Shown: positions 31,956-40,632 of the stretch, piece by piece
How the letters are laid out: the number at the start of each line of letters is the position of its first letter
Position numbering within the stretch: the stretch's first letter is position 1
Assembly (NCBI RefSeq): GCF_020520285.1
Contig: NZ_CP084742.1
Span: 3,472,001 to 3,536,000, forward strand
Length of the DNA stretch: 64,000 bases
From: Pseudomonas sp. L5B5
GTDB taxonomy: Bacteria > Pseudomonadota > Gammaproteobacteria > Pseudomonadales > Pseudomonadaceae
Reading direction: 5' to 3'
Translations under genes and position numbers: made by a program
Notes under the pieces: model-generated
What the model was told of the DNA's origin: nothing
Seen by the model: only the letters and a program-made list of their open reading frames with translations
Database searches by the model: none

Positions 31956-32744
31956 TCACCTGTTCTGCAGGCCGGCCCGGCGGTACTGCTCGGGTGTGCA
32001 ACCGGCCTGGCGCTGGAACATCGCGATGAATGCCGAGGCGGTGCTGTAGCCCATGTCGAAGGCGATCTCCTGGATGCTCCGCGGACTCTCCAGCGCCTGG
32101 ATCGCGGCCAGGAAACGCTGGCGCTGGCGCCACTCGCCGAAGCTCATGCCCAGCTCGCGGACAAACTGCCGGGCCAGGGTCCGTTCGCTGACGTGGGCCT
32201 GTTGCGCCCAGTAGGCCAGAGGCCGGTTGTTGCTCGGCTCGGCCTGCAGGGCCTGGAGTACCCGCAGCAAGTCAGGGCTGCTGGCGTACGGCAGGAAGCA
32301 GTCATGCACCGGGGCCTGGCGCAGTTGATCCAGCAGGACCTGGGCCAGGCGCTGGTCGGCCTCGCCCTCGGGGACCTGCACGTCCCGGGCAGCGAAGTCC
32401 TTGAGGATCGCCTTGAGGATCTCGCTGATGCTCAAGGTACAGCCTTGCTGCGGCAGGTCGTGGCACAGCTCCGGGGCCAGCAGCACCGCCCGGTAGTTGA
32501 TCGGCTGGCTGGTGTAGAAACTGTGGGCGATGTGCGGCGGCACCCAGACTGCGTACTGCGGCGGCGACATGAAGCGCTGGCCGGCGATCTCCATGTGCAT
32601 CACGCCATGGGCCGAATACTCCAGGCAGCCCCAGGGGTGACGATGCTCGAGGGCATGGCTGTGGGCGGCGAAGTCGGCATAACGGAAGTACACGGGCGCT
32701 GGCAGGCCGTGGAAATCCAGGAGGTCGATGTGCTTTTTGCTCAT
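31956..32744 (-). CDS. AraC-family transcriptional regulator
   Basis: A 262-residue regulator if started at ATG 32744 (MSKKHIDLLDFHG); a frame extends upstream to 32822 without better support. The N-terminal part is a cupin-like sensing domain with a His-rich stretch (AHSHALEHRHPWG) of the kind seen in AraC_binding proteins. The C-terminal ~100 residues hold two helix-turn-helix motifs (VSERTLARQFVRELGMSFGEW and IQEIAFDMGYSTASAFIAMFQRQAGCTP). It is divergent from the EamA transporter gene, which is its most likely target. Confidence 0.9.
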   Translation of the reverse strand: MSKKHIDLLDFHGLPAPVYFRYADFAAHSHALEHRHPWGCLEYSAHGVMHMEIAGQRFMSPPQYAVWVPPHIAHSFYTSQPINYRAVLLAPELCHDLPQQGCTLSISEILKAILKDFAARDVQVPEGEADQRLAQVLLDQLRQAPVHDCFLPYASSPDLLRVLQALQAEPSNNRPLAYWAQQAHVSERTLARQFVRELGMSFGEWRQRQRFLAAIQALESPRSIQEIAFDMGYSTASAFIAMFQRQAGCTPEQYRRAGLQNR

Positions 32745-32841
32745 GCTTGTCCGGATGCAAGGGCGGGTTGTCTGGTTCGCAGTATAGGCATTGATCCGGA
32801 CAGGAGGATAATCACCCCTCATTCACTTCCTGGCTGTTTCC

Positions 32842-33729
32842 ATGCAATACGCTTATCCATTACTGGCCGTCTTCATCTGGGCCGGCAATACCGTGGTCAA
32901 CAAGCTCGCCGTGGGCGCGATCAACCCAGCGGAAATCGGTTTCTATCGCTGGCTGCTGGCGGGCTTGCTGTTCACCCCGTTCATGCTCGGGCCGGTGCGG
33001 CGCCACTGGCCACAGATCCGCCCGAACCTGGGGCGGATCTTCATCCTCGGCGTGCTGGGCATGGCGGTCTACCAGAGCCTGGCCTACTTCGCCGCCATCC
33101 AGACCTCGGCCACCAACATGGGCATCATCCTTTCGCTGATGCCGCTGATGTCCCTGGCCATGGCCATTGCAGTCCTGGGCCAGCGCCTGACCGCCGGGGC
33201 CCTGGTAGGCGCGGTGCTGTCCTTCGCCGGGGTGCTGGTGGTGGTGTCCTCCGGGAGCCTGGCCAGCCTGCTGCAGCACGGGGTCAACCTGGGTGACGCG
33301 ATGATGCTGGTCGCCACGCTGGCCTATGCGATCTACAGCACCTTGCTGAAGAAATGGCAGCTGCGCCTGCCGCCCCTGGTGCTGTTGTACCTGCAGGTGC
33401 TGGTGGCGGTACTGGTGCTGCTTCCGTTGTTCCTGGCCTCGCCGAAGGTGGGCCCGACCCTGCAGAACATTCCCCTGGTGCTCTACGCCTGCCTGCTGGC
33501 ATCGATGGTCGCGCCACTGGCGTGGATGCAGGCGGTGGTGCGCCTGGGACCGAGCCGGACCACGCTGTTCTTCAACCTGCTGCCGCTGGTCACCGCGCTG
33601 ATCGCCGCCGTGGTACTGCACGAACAACTGGCCTGGTTCCACCTGGTGGGCGGGATCTTGACCCTGGGCGGCGTGGTGCTGTCCGAACGCTGGACCCAGG
33701 TGCTGGGGTCGCGGCCGCGCGAAGCCTGA
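32842..33729 (+). CDS. EamA/DMT-family transporter
   Basis: A 295-residue inner-membrane protein with ten predicted membrane helices in two EamA repeats (first repeat FIWAGNTVVNKLAVGAINPAEIGFYRWLLA; second repeat from about residue 150). These permeases usually export amino acids or other metabolites; the substrate cannot be deduced. The start lies about 100 bases from the divergent AraC gene. It ends 13 bases from the convergent lipase gene. Confidence 0.9.
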   Translation: MQYAYPLLAVFIWAGNTVVNKLAVGAINPAEIGFYRWLLAGLLFTPFMLGPVRRHWPQIRPNLGRIFILGVLGMAVYQSLAYFAAIQTSATNMGIILSLMPLMSLAMAIAVLGQRLTAGALVGAVLSFAGVLVVVSSGSLASLLQHGVNLGDAMMLVATLAYAIYSTLLKKWQLRLPPLVLLYLQVLVAVLVLLPLFLASPKVGPTLQNIPLVLYACLLASMVAPLAWMQAVVRLGPSRTTLFFNLLPLVTALIAAVVLHEQLAWFHLVGGILTLGGVVLSERWTQVLGSRPREA

Positions 33730-33742
33730 CCACTGCCCCGGC

Positions 33743-34633
33743 TCAGAGCCCGGCCGCCTTGAGGCGCCGGGCATGTTCGACGAACAGGCGGATCGGCTCG
33801 GCGCCCTTGCCCACCAGCCCGAACGACTGGTTGACGATGTCGAAGTGGTCCAGAGGGTAGTCATCGCCGATGACCAGCCCCAGGTGCGAGCTGTAGCGCC
33901 CCACCATGCCGTCGCACTGCCCGGCCTCGCGCACGAAGGTCCGGGCGAACAGTCGACAGCTGCGGCTGGAGCCGTCCAGCAGGTTCCAGCCGCGATTGGT
34001 CTTGCCCGGCTGCAACGTGCCAGACCAGGAGTAGTAGCGCACGCCACCGACCTCCTGCGCACCGTGCCCGCCCCAGGTCGGTGGCAACCCCTGGGGATAC
34101 TGGCGATTGAACAGGGCCACGCCCTCGGTGGTCAGCGACTGGTGCGAAGCATGGATGTCGGCCGGCAGCCTGGGCCCGCGATAACCGGTTTCCAGCAGGG
34201 TCATCAAGGCCGAGATTGTGCGCAGCAGCAGGCTCAGCATGCGCCCGCGCAAGCTGTGCGCCGGCGAGTGCCGTTGCAGGTAGTCCGCCAGTTCGGAGCC
34301 ATGGTTGGGGCCTGCCACCGACGTTACCGAGGCCACCCAGTCCGCACGCCTGGCCGCCGCATAGCGGGCGGTGAGCGCGCCCTGGCTGTGGCCGATCAGG
34401 TTGACCCGGGCGGCACCGGTCTGCTCCATGATCCGCTGGATCTGCACCAGCAGTTGCTCGCCGCGCACCTCGCTGGAGTTGAGCGGCGAGACCTGTACCG
34501 CAAATACCTGGGCGCCTCCCTGGCGCAACGCCGGGAGGATTCCATACCAGTAGGGGTACAGCAGCAGGCGGACAAAACCGAGCATGCCAGGCACCAGCAC
34601 CAGGGGATAACGCGTGGCAAGCTCTTGGGACAT
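33743..34633 (-). CDS. Lipase-like alpha/beta hydrolase (family I lipase type)
   Basis: A 296-residue hydrolase. ATG 34633 is preferred because AAGGA lies seven bases upstream. It begins RYPLVLVPGMLGF, the oxyanion region of family I lipases, and has the nucleophile elbow VNLIGHSQGALTARY. The acid is probably the Asp in QCDGMVGRYSSHLG and the base the His in YPLDHFDIVNQ, as in Pseudomonas lipases. Unlike secreted LipA it has no signal peptide, and there is no lipase-specific foldase gene beside it, so it is probably intracellular. The substrate is unknown. Confidence 0.87.
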   Translation of the reverse strand: MSQELATRYPLVLVPGMLGFVRLLLYPYWYGILPALRQGGAQVFAVQVSPLNSSEVRGEQLLVQIQRIMEQTGAARVNLIGHSQGALTARYAAARRADWVASVTSVAGPNHGSELADYLQRHSPAHSLRGRMLSLLLRTISALMTLLETGYRGPRLPADIHASHQSLTTEGVALFNRQYPQGLPPTWGGHGAQEVGGVRYYSWSGTLQPGKTNRGWNLLDGSSRSCRLFARTFVREAGQCDGMVGRYSSHLGLVIGDDYPLDHFDIVNQSFGLVGKGAEPIRLFVEHARRLKAAGL

Positions 34634-34735
34634 GGGGACATCCTTGTGCGGGCGATGGGTCAGGCTCAACGCTAGACCATAACCACGGGCGTCGTCAGTC
34701 CTCGTGACAGTTTGGCGACCGTCCCATGACAGCCC

Positions 34736-35050
34736 TCAGCTCCCTTGCTTGAGGCCGACCACTCCCACCACGATCAGCCCCACCGAGATCAGCTTGACCG
34801 GCGTCAGGCTCTCTCCCAGCAGTGCGAAACCCAGCAGCACCGTGCCCAGTGAGCCGATGGCGGTCCAGATCGGGTACGCCACGCTGACCGGCAGCTCGCG
34901 CAGCGCCAAGGTCAGGAAGTAGATCCCGCCCAGCGCCGCCGCCACGGTCAGCAGCGACGGCCAGGGGCGGGTGAAACCTTCGGCGTACTTCATGCCCATG
35001 GCGAACACGACCTCGAAGATCGCAGCCAGCAACAGCAATCCCCAGGCCAT
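34736..35050 (-). CDS. Small multidrug resistance (SMR) family transporter
   Basis: A 104-residue protein with four membrane helices and the conserved glutamate in helix 1 (IFEVVFAMGMKYAEGF). The segments LPVSVAYPIWTAIGSLGT and LLGESLTPVKLISVGLIVVGVVGLK place it in the SMR family, closer to the SugE/Gdx guanidinium branch than to EmrE by eye. No guanidine riboswitch is visible upstream. It follows azoR after nine bases on the same strand, so it is probably co-transcribed with the azoreductase. Confidence 0.88.
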   Translation of the reverse strand: MAWGLLLLAAIFEVVFAMGMKYAEGFTRPWPSLLTVAAALGGIYFLTLALRELPVSVAYPIWTAIGSLGTVLLGFALLGESLTPVKLISVGLIVVGVVGLKQGS

Positions 35051-35059
35051 GGGCGTGCC

Positions 35060-35698
35060 TCAGAAATGCCGGGCCAGCGCCAGCAGTTGCTGCTGGGCCT
35101 GGGCGCAAGACTGCTGGAACCGCTCGGGCGCCGACTCCTCGCCTTCGGCCGCGATCACCGTGACATCCTCGATCCCCAGGAAGCCCAGGGCCGTGCGCAA
35201 CCAGCGATCGGCATGGTTCTGCGCCTCATGCTCGCCTCCCGGGCCAAAGCCGCCACTGCCACGAGTGGTGATGATCAGCACTTTCTTGCCCTGCACCAGC
35301 GGCTGGTAGCAGGCCTCGCCGGTATCCAGCTGGGTGTTGAAGGTCAGGCCCAGGCGCACGACGTGATCAACCCAGGCCTTGAGCCCGCTGGGCACGCTGA
35401 AGTTGTACATGGGCGCCGAGATCACCAGGCGCTGATGGTCGAACAGCTCGTCCACCAGCTCGTCGCTCAAGGCCAGGTCGGCCTGCATCGATAATGACCG
35501 GGCCTCGGGCTCTGGATAAAACGCCGCAGCAATGAATGTCTCGCCGATGTGGGGCAATGCCCCCCGCCCGACCTCCCGACGGGTCGACCGACCTTGTGGG
35601 TTGGACACTTGCCAGGCCTGCAGGAATGACTCGGCCAGGCGCCGGCTGTGGGATCGTTCGCCCCGGGGACTACCATGAACTACAAGAACTTTATTCAT
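35060..35698 (-). CDS. azoR: FMN-dependent NADH-azoreductase
   Basis: A 212-residue flavodoxin-like quinone/azo reductase. The FMN phosphate loop is [18 protein letters not shown] near the start, the isoalloxazine motif is [27 protein letters not shown], and [16 protein letters not shown] is the third conserved loop. It probably reduces quinones and azo or nitro compounds to limit oxidative stress. It is the first gene of an azoR-SMR pair and is divergent from a LysR-type regulator, a common arrangement in Pseudomonas where the regulator controls azoR. Confidence 0.92.
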   Translation of the reverse strand: MNKVLVVHGSPRGERSHSRRLAESFLQAWQVSNPQGRSTRREVGRGALPHIGETFIAAAFYPEPEARSLSMQADLALSDELVDELFDHQRLVISAPMYNFSVPSGLKAWVDHVVRLGLTFNTQLDTGEACYQPLVQGKKVLIITTRGSGGFGPGGEHEAQNHADRWLRTALGFLGIEDVTVIAAEGEESAPERFQQSCAQAQQQLLALARHF

Positions 35699-35804
35699 CT
35701 TAATTCTCTCATGCGCTAGGACGTCGACGGTCTTGAAGCCCCGTCGATTTCGCGCTAAATCTAGATTCAGCGGAATTCGGCAACAAACGAATTAAAATCC
35801 ATTC

Positions 35805-35818
35805 AGATGAATTCATCT
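35805..35818. promoter_or_regulatory. Palindromic operator candidate in the azoR-LysR interval
   Basis: AGATGAATTCATCT is a perfect 14-base palindrome, 17 bases before the LysR start codon. LysR-type proteins usually autoregulate through such sites. The interval also contains short A+T-rich direct repeats (TAGATTCAGCGGAATTC). Binding is inferred from position only. Confidence 0.45.
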
Positions 35819-35835
35819 CAGCCATGGAGCGTTAA

Positions 35836-36747
35836 ATGTTCGCCCACCTGCCTCTCACTGCCTTGCGCACCTTCGAGTCCGCAGCGCGCCTGTTGAGCTT
35901 CAAGGAGGCGGCCGAAGACCTATCGGTGACGCCAACGGCGGTCTCCCACCAGATCCGCAGCCTGGAACACTGGCTGGGGGTGCCGCTGTTCGAGCGCCTG
36001 CCGCGCCAGGTACGCCTGACCAGCGCCGGCGATCGCTTGTTCCACAGCGTGCACGGTGCCTTGCTGGACGTCGCGCAGAGCGTCGACACCCTGCGCCCCA
36101 CGCCGAGCAACGCGCAGCTGACGGTCTCCACCACCGCCGCCTTCGCCGCCTTGTGGCTGGTGCCGCGCCTGGGACGCTTCTACGCTCGGCATCCGGGCAT
36201 CAACCTGCGCCTGGACACTCAGTGCGAGGTGGTGGACCTGCAACAGGACGCCAGCATCGATGTGGCGATCCGCTACAGCCAGGACAGCTACCTGAACCTG
36301 CATGGCCTGTGCCTGTTCGACGAGCGTTTCGCGGTCTATGGCGCACCGCAGCAGGTGGCGCTGGCCAGCCAGCAACGGCCGGCCTTGATCAGTGTGCACT
36401 GGCGCAATTCCAGGCTGTATGCCGATGGTTGGCAGGCCTGGTGCGCCCAGGCCGGGGAAAGCTGGCTCGATGACCCATCACGGGTACGTTCCTACGACGA
36501 AGAGCAATACGCCCTGCAGGCAGCCATCGCCGGCCAGGGCCTGGTACTGGCCAGCAATATCCTGGTATCGCAAAGCGTGGCCAGCGGCCTGTTGCAGGCT
36601 TACCGGCCGCAGATCCAGGTCGCCGGCTCGGGCTACAGCGCCCTGTGCGTTCCCGGGCGCGAGCGGCATCCGCCGGTTCGGGCCTTCCTCCAGTGGCTGC
36701 AGCAGGAGGCGCTGCTGGACGGGCATCCACTGCCGGGGCGCAGTTGA
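35836..36747 (+). CDS. LysR-family transcriptional regulator (GcvA-like)
   Basis: A 303-residue regulator. The N-terminal helix-turn-helix is FKEAAEDLSVTPTAVSHQIRSLEHWLG (residues ~20-50), and VPLFERLPRQVRLTSAGDRLF is typical of the GcvA/AmpR branch. The effector domain follows (STTAAFAALWLVPRLGRFYARHPGINLRL). The start has GGAG seven bases upstream. Its likely target is the divergent azoR-SMR pair. The inducer is not known. Confidence 0.9.
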   Translation: MFAHLPLTALRTFESAARLLSFKEAAEDLSVTPTAVSHQIRSLEHWLGVPLFERLPRQVRLTSAGDRLFHSVHGALLDVAQSVDTLRPTPSNAQLTVSTTAAFAALWLVPRLGRFYARHPGINLRLDTQCEVVDLQQDASIDVAIRYSQDSYLNLHGLCLFDERFAVYGAPQQVALASQQRPALISVHWRNSRLYADGWQAWCAQAGESWLDDPSRVRSYDEEQYALQAAIAGQGLVLASNILVSQSVASGLLQAYRPQIQVAGSGYSALCVPGRERHPPVRAFLQWLQQEALLDGHPLPGRS

Positions 36748-36872
36748 CGATCCATTGCCTTGCCACCTGGCACATTCGATAAAACTTTTTGCCCGCCGCG
36801 CAACTCACACCTTAGGTAGCGACCGGGCCGGCAGAGCCTGGCGTCAATCGGATCAGCCTCCAGGAGATCGAG

Positions 36873-37403
36873 ATGAGCGACATGCAGTTGTCTGATGTGA
36901 ACACCCTGCGCGAACGGGCCCGCAGTCATGTGGAGAATGGCGCAGTGACCGAGGGCTACAGCGCCGATCGCGAACAGGTACTACGCCTGCTCAATGAATC
37001 GCTGGCCACCGAACTGGTCTGCGTTTTGCGCTACAAGCGCCACTACTTCATGGCCAGCGGCCTCAAGGCCAGCGTCGCGGCCGATGAGTTCCTCGAACAT
37101 GCCACCCAGGAAGCCGAGCATGCCGACAAGCTGGCCGAACGCATCGTCCAGCTTGGCGGCGAGCCGGAGTTCGACCCCGACCTGCTGTCCAAGCACTCCC
37201 ATGCCCAGTACGTGGCCGGCGATACGTTGAAGGAAATGGTCTACGAAGACCTGGTGGCCGAGCGGATCGCCATCGACAGCTACCGCGAGATCATCCGCTT
37301 CATCGGTGACAAGGACCCGACCACCCGCCGCTTGTTCGAAGAGATCCTGGCCCAGGAAGAAGAACACGCCGACGACATGGCGGACATTCTCAACGACCTG
37401 TAA
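36873..37403 (+). CDS. Ferritin-like (bacterioferritin/Dps-related) protein
   Basis: A 176-residue four-helix protein with the carboxylate and histidine pattern of ferritin-like di-iron proteins: ESLATELVCVLRYKRHY, EHATQEAEHADKLAERI, EDLVAERIAIDSYREI and EEILAQEEEHADDMADIL (two ExxH motifs). It resembles the protein annotated as probable bacterioferritin in P. aeruginosa (PA4880, from memory). Expected role: iron storage or peroxide protection. The ribosome site CAGGAGATCG precedes the ATG. It is monocistronic and ends at a strong hairpin. Confidence 0.85.
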   Translation: MSDMQLSDVNTLRERARSHVENGAVTEGYSADREQVLRLLNESLATELVCVLRYKRHYFMASGLKASVAADEFLEHATQEAEHADKLAERIVQLGGEPEFDPDLLSKHSHAQYVAGDTLKEMVYEDLVAERIAIDSYREIIRFIGDKDPTTRRLFEEILAQEEEHADDMADILNDL

Positions 37404-37415
37404 CACCCTTCCCCA

Positions 37416-37445
37416 CGTCTGCTCCTGCCTACGCAGGAGCAGACG
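37416..37445. terminator. Hairpin between convergent ferritin-like and asmA genes
   Basis: CGTCTGCTCCTGC and GCAGGAGCAGACG form a perfect 13-base-pair stem around a CTAC loop. It is followed by CTTGTG and preceded by no clear T tract on the other side, so it is terminator-like but not a textbook intrinsic terminator. The position between two convergent stop codons supports the call. Confidence 0.6.
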
Positions 37446-37460
37446 CTTGTGAACAGCCTC

Positions 37461-39536
37461 TTACCTTGTCGGTTTCACGGTCACCGGTGCCTTGCCCGAG
37501 CGCATCTGCTGCAGCAGCGGCGCGCACTGGTTGGGCTCGTCGCCGCTGGGCGCCACCAGTGCCAGCAAGCCCGCCGCCGGACCGGCAATCACCCCCAGCG
37601 CCACCATCCCGGCACCGCGCAGCACCAGGGGCACAGCCTTGACCCCGGCACTGGGCTTGATGAACTTGCCCTGCACATAGAGCGGCGAACGCAGTGAGAA
37701 CAGCCGCAGGCCCTTGGACTCGGGGGTGATGGTCAGGTCAAGTTGCTCGGTGGCCATGTTGGCAGTGCCATCGATGTAGATGATGGCGTTCTCGGTGTCG
37801 AAGACGAACAGCCGCGAGGTGGCCAGGCCGGTCTTGATGTCGAAGTCGGCGGCCGCGCAGTTGATCTTCACGTCCTTGTCGCCGAACAGTTTGCCGACCA
37901 CATAATTGCCGACGTTGAGCCCGGCGATCTCCATCAGGCTGCGACTGATGGCGCCATCGTTGATCAGCATCTTCAGATCGCCGTTGGCACTGCCCAGCAG
38001 GGCCGCCACCGAGTTGCCGCGCCCGGCGATATCGGCGTCGCCATTGAGCTCGCCAAAGCTGGTCTTCATCGGTTCGAAGGTCGGGAACAGTTGCTTGAGC
38101 TTGAAGTTGCGCGCCGTCAGCCGGGCTCGTCCTTCCATGGGCGAGGTGTGGCCATTGAGGCGCACCTGGGCATCGAGCTTGCCGCCGGCCACGCCAAAAC
38201 GCAGGGGCTCCAGGCTGAGCTGGCCATCGTTGAGCACCAGGTGGGTGTAGAGATCGGTGAACGGCAACTCGGCGCTGTGGACGATGCGCTTGCCGGTGAA
38301 TTCCACGTCGGCGTCCATGTCGCGCCAGCGCTCGGTACGAAACTCTTCCACGGGCAGCACCCTGTCCGCCGGCTGCTTGCTGTCGCCTCCCCGAGCCTTC
38401 TGCTGGGCATTGGAGTCGGCGCCGATCAGCGGCGCCAGATCGCTCATCAACAGCTGGTTGGACACCAGCGCGCCACTGAGCTTGGGCCGTGGCTGGCTGG
38501 CCACGTAGGTCAGGTTGCCGTGGATGTCGCTGTCGCCGATCTTGCCGTTGAAGTCCCGGTAGCTGAAGGTCGCGCCCGCTGGATCATGCAGCTTGGCAGT
38601 CAAGTGGCCATCGGTGGAATACGGCGGCGAGTCCGGCAGGGTCACCCCGGTCAGCGGATAGAGATTGCCCAGGCTGGTGCCCGCCAGTTTCAGGCGCAGG
38701 TCCAGGGCGCCCAGGTTCAGCGGATCGGTCAGGCTGCCCCGCAGCTCCACCTTGGTGTCGCCGATCTGAGCCTGGGCCTGCAGCGGAAACGGCTTGCGGG
38801 CGTCCTGCAAGGCCAGCAGGCCACCGATCTTGCCGGTGCCGGCGAGCTTCTGCCCGTGGTACTGGCCCTTGACCTTGAGGGCAAAGGCATAGGCCTGGGG
38901 TTCGGCGCCTTTCTCGGCGACCTTTTTCGCCTCGCTCTCGCCGACGATGTCGCTGAACGGGATCGGCTTGCCAAGCAATTCCACCTGCAGGTCCAGCTGG
39001 GTCTTGAGGCTTCGGTCATCCAGGGTCACGTGGCCCTTGTCGAAGCCGATGGCGCCAATGTCCACCGTCCAGTTGGAAGGCTCGGCGTCGGGGTCCTTGG
39101 GATCGAACGTGAAGGTCCAGTTGGCGCGACCGTCCGCCAGGCGCTGCAACGCGGCGTCCGGCTCGGTGAGGTCGATGCGCGGAATGCTCACCCGCTGCGC
39201 CAGCAGGGCCAGGGGCGAGATCCGCAGTTCAACCCGCTTGAGGCTGGCCATCTGCGGTGCCTTGGACCAGTCCGGGTTGCCCAGGGTCAGGTCCTGGGCC
39301 ACCACGTGGGGCCAGGGCACCCAGGCCCGCCAGCCGCCCTCGTCGGGCTCGCGCTGCCAGACGACTGACAAGTCGCCATTGATCGCGAACGGCCGATGCA
39401 GCTCCTCGGACACCTTGGCATTGAGGGTTGGCTTGATCCGGTTCCAGTCGAAAAAGGCAATCACCAGTACCAGCACGGCCAGCAGCAGGATCAGACCGAA
39501 CGAGGTCCAGGCGAGAATTTTACGAGTGCGCATCAT
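37461..39536 (-). CDS. AsmA-family protein
   Basis: A 691-residue envelope protein. ATG 39536 is chosen because AAGGAG lies nine bases upstream; the frame extends further. It has one N-terminal membrane helix (TSFGLILLLAVLVLVIAFF) followed by the AsmA domain (residues ~20-150: RPFAINGDLSVVW, LTLGNPDWSKAPQMASLKRVELRISPLALL). It continues as repetitive beta strands to the C-terminal AsmA-like part (LNVGNYVVGKLFGDKDVKINCAAADFDIKTG). AsmA-like proteins are thought to form bridges for phospholipid transport between the membranes. It is the usual two-domain layout and is full length. Confidence 0.9.
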   Translation of the reverse strand: MMRTRKILAWTSFGLILLLAVLVLVIAFFDWNRIKPTLNAKVSEELHRPFAINGDLSVVWQREPDEGGWRAWVPWPHVVAQDLTLGNPDWSKAPQMASLKRVELRISPLALLAQRVSIPRIDLTEPDAALQRLADGRANWTFTFDPKDPDAEPSNWTVDIGAIGFDKGHVTLDDRSLKTQLDLQVELLGKPIPFSDIVGESEAKKVAEKGAEPQAYAFALKVKGQYHGQKLAGTGKIGGLLALQDARKPFPLQAQAQIGDTKVELRGSLTDPLNLGALDLRLKLAGTSLGNLYPLTGVTLPDSPPYSTDGHLTAKLHDPAGATFSYRDFNGKIGDSDIHGNLTYVASQPRPKLSGALVSNQLLMSDLAPLIGADSNAQQKARGGDSKQPADRVLPVEEFRTERWRDMDADVEFTGKRIVHSAELPFTDLYTHLVLNDGQLSLEPLRFGVAGGKLDAQVRLNGHTSPMEGRARLTARNFKLKQLFPTFEPMKTSFGELNGDADIAGRGNSVAALLGSANGDLKMLINDGAISRSLMEIAGLNVGNYVVGKLFGDKDVKINCAAADFDIKTGLATSRLFVFDTENAIIYIDGTANMATEQLDLTITPESKGLRLFSLRSPLYVQGKFIKPSAGVKAVPLVLRGAGMVALGVIAGPAAGLLALVAPSGDEPNQCAPLLQQMRSGKAPVTVKPTR

Positions 39537-39920
39537 TGCACGAGGCTCCTTAAGACAACTGAGCGTCGAACCACGACGCATCGATGAAAAACCGGCGCAA
39601 AACCACCGGCTGTGAAACTAGGACTGGCAAAGCGCCCACAGGTTTGATCGGAAAGGCCGACCTAGCGAAAAACCCGTCATTGCTGCCCACTTGGACAGCC
39701 TTGTGTTACCGACTTCCGCCCTTCCATGGAGCATGAGTGAGTCGAAACTACCCACCGCAGTGCACGCCCCCAGAAGCCAGGAAGCCCGGGCTAGAGCCCC
39801 AGCGGCAAACAATCAATTCCGTTGATTATCATCATTGTGTTTATGAACTTTTATATCGATTTTGTGGCGGTAACATTAGCTCCGTACCCAATTTTTCGCC
39901 CTCCCAAGGAGCACCCCCTC
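39537..39920. other. Intergenic region between divergent asmA and the repeat-protein gene
   Basis: 384 bases with no convincing gene. The left part is GC-rich. The right part (39805-39900) is A+T-rich and probably carries the promoter of the repeat protein. It contains AATCAA-N5-TTGATT (39811-39827), an inverted repeat with six-base arms whose binding protein is unknown. GAGCATGAG and CCCGGGC-type short palindromes are not otherwise informative. Confidence 0.5.
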
Positions 39921-40469
39921 ATGAAACGCCACATCCTGTTGAGCCTGACTTTATCCATCCTGGCCGCCAACGCCTTCGCCCTGCCTGCTGCCGAGCAAGC
40001 CACTCCACAGGTCCAGGCCAGCCATAGCAGCGTGTTCACCCAGACCCTGGCCGAAGGTGGCTCGGATCGCCTGATCGAACGCAACAAAGTCGCCGCCGAT
40101 GGTTATGATCGCACCCCACAAGGCCAGAAAGTCGCCGAAGATGGCTACGACCGTACTCCACAAGGTCAAAACGTAGCCGAACGCGGTCGCGATCGCCTGG
40201 AAGAGAAAGGCCTGGTCGAAGACGGCTACAGCCGCACTCCACAGGGCCAGACCGTAGCCGAAGGCGGCCGTGATCGCCTCGAAGAGAAAGGCCTGGTCGA
40301 AGATGGCTACAGCCGCACTCCACAAGGCCAGACCGTAGCCGAAGGCGGCCGTGATCGCCTGGAAGAGAAAGGCCTGGTCGAAGATGGCTACAGCCGCACC
40401 CCACAGGGCCAGACTGTTGCCGAAGGCGGTGCCGATCGCCTGGCAGAACGCCACCAAGCTGCGAGCTGA
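39921..40469 (+). CDS. Secreted protein with tandem 27-residue repeats
   Basis: A 182-residue exported protein. AAGGAGC precedes ATG 39921; the longer frame upstream is A+T-rich leader. The signal peptide is MKRHILLSLTLSILAANAFA. The mature chain is almost entirely repeats: two shorter units (VAADGYDRTPQGQK, VAEDGYDRTPQGQN) and then three near-identical units of 27 residues containing DRLEEKGLVEDGYSRTPQGQ. The repeats are hydrophilic and acidic, with no cysteine. Function unknown. The sequence resembles hypothetical Pseudomonas proteins with repeat-number variation. Confidence 0.82.
   Translation: MKRHILLSLTLSILAANAFALPAAEQATPQVQASHSSVFTQTLAEGGSDRLIERNKVAADGYDRTPQGQKVAEDGYDRTPQGQNVAERGRDRLEEKGLVEDGYSRTPQGQTVAEGGRDRLEEKGLVEDGYSRTPQGQTVAEGGRDRLEEKGLVEDGYSRTPQGQTVAEGGADRLAERHQAAS
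40200..40442 (+). repeat. Three 81-base tandem repeats inside the secreted repeat protein
   Basis: GAAGAGAAAGGCCTGGTCGA recurs at 40200, 40281 and 40362, exactly 81 bases apart and in frame. The units differ by only a few silent changes except at the end of the last one (GADRLAERH). Near-identity suggests recent expansion and a tendency to gain or lose copies. Confidence 0.92.
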
Positions 40470-40487
40470 GGCCATGCTGGCCCAGAA

Positions 40488-40516
40488 AAAAGCCCGGTCC
40501 CTGGATCGGGCTTTGA
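40488..40516 (+). terminator. Intrinsic terminator after the repeat-protein gene
   Basis: AAAGCCCG and CGGGCTTT form an eight-base-pair stem around GTCCCTGGAT, preceded by an A run and followed by GACTTTT. It lies 19 bases after the stop codon. Confidence 0.75.
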
Positions 40517-40632
40517 CTTTTCAGGGGGCTAGACTTTCCCCCTTGCCTGCACTGGCTTGATGCCAGTTCGACTCGAGCAAAGTTGATTTGCTAGAGTGCG
40601 TCGCTCACCTTGAGCAAAGAATTGCCCTTCAG

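Noticed and set aside
35051..35060. Guanidine riboswitch before the SMR gene
   Set aside because: The gap to azoR is only nine bases, so there is no room for an aptamer, and none is seen before azoR.
37416..37445. Strong hairpin as a small RNA gene
   Set aside because: It lies between two convergent stop codons with no promoter, which is better explained as a transcript end.
39811..39827. AATCAA-N5-TTGATT as an ANR/FNR box
   Set aside because: The half sites are in the inverted order and the spacing is five bases; an ANR box is TTGAT-N4-ATCAA.
40200..40442. Repeats as a CRISPR array
   Set aside because: The 81-base units are contiguous, in frame and coding, with no unique spacers.
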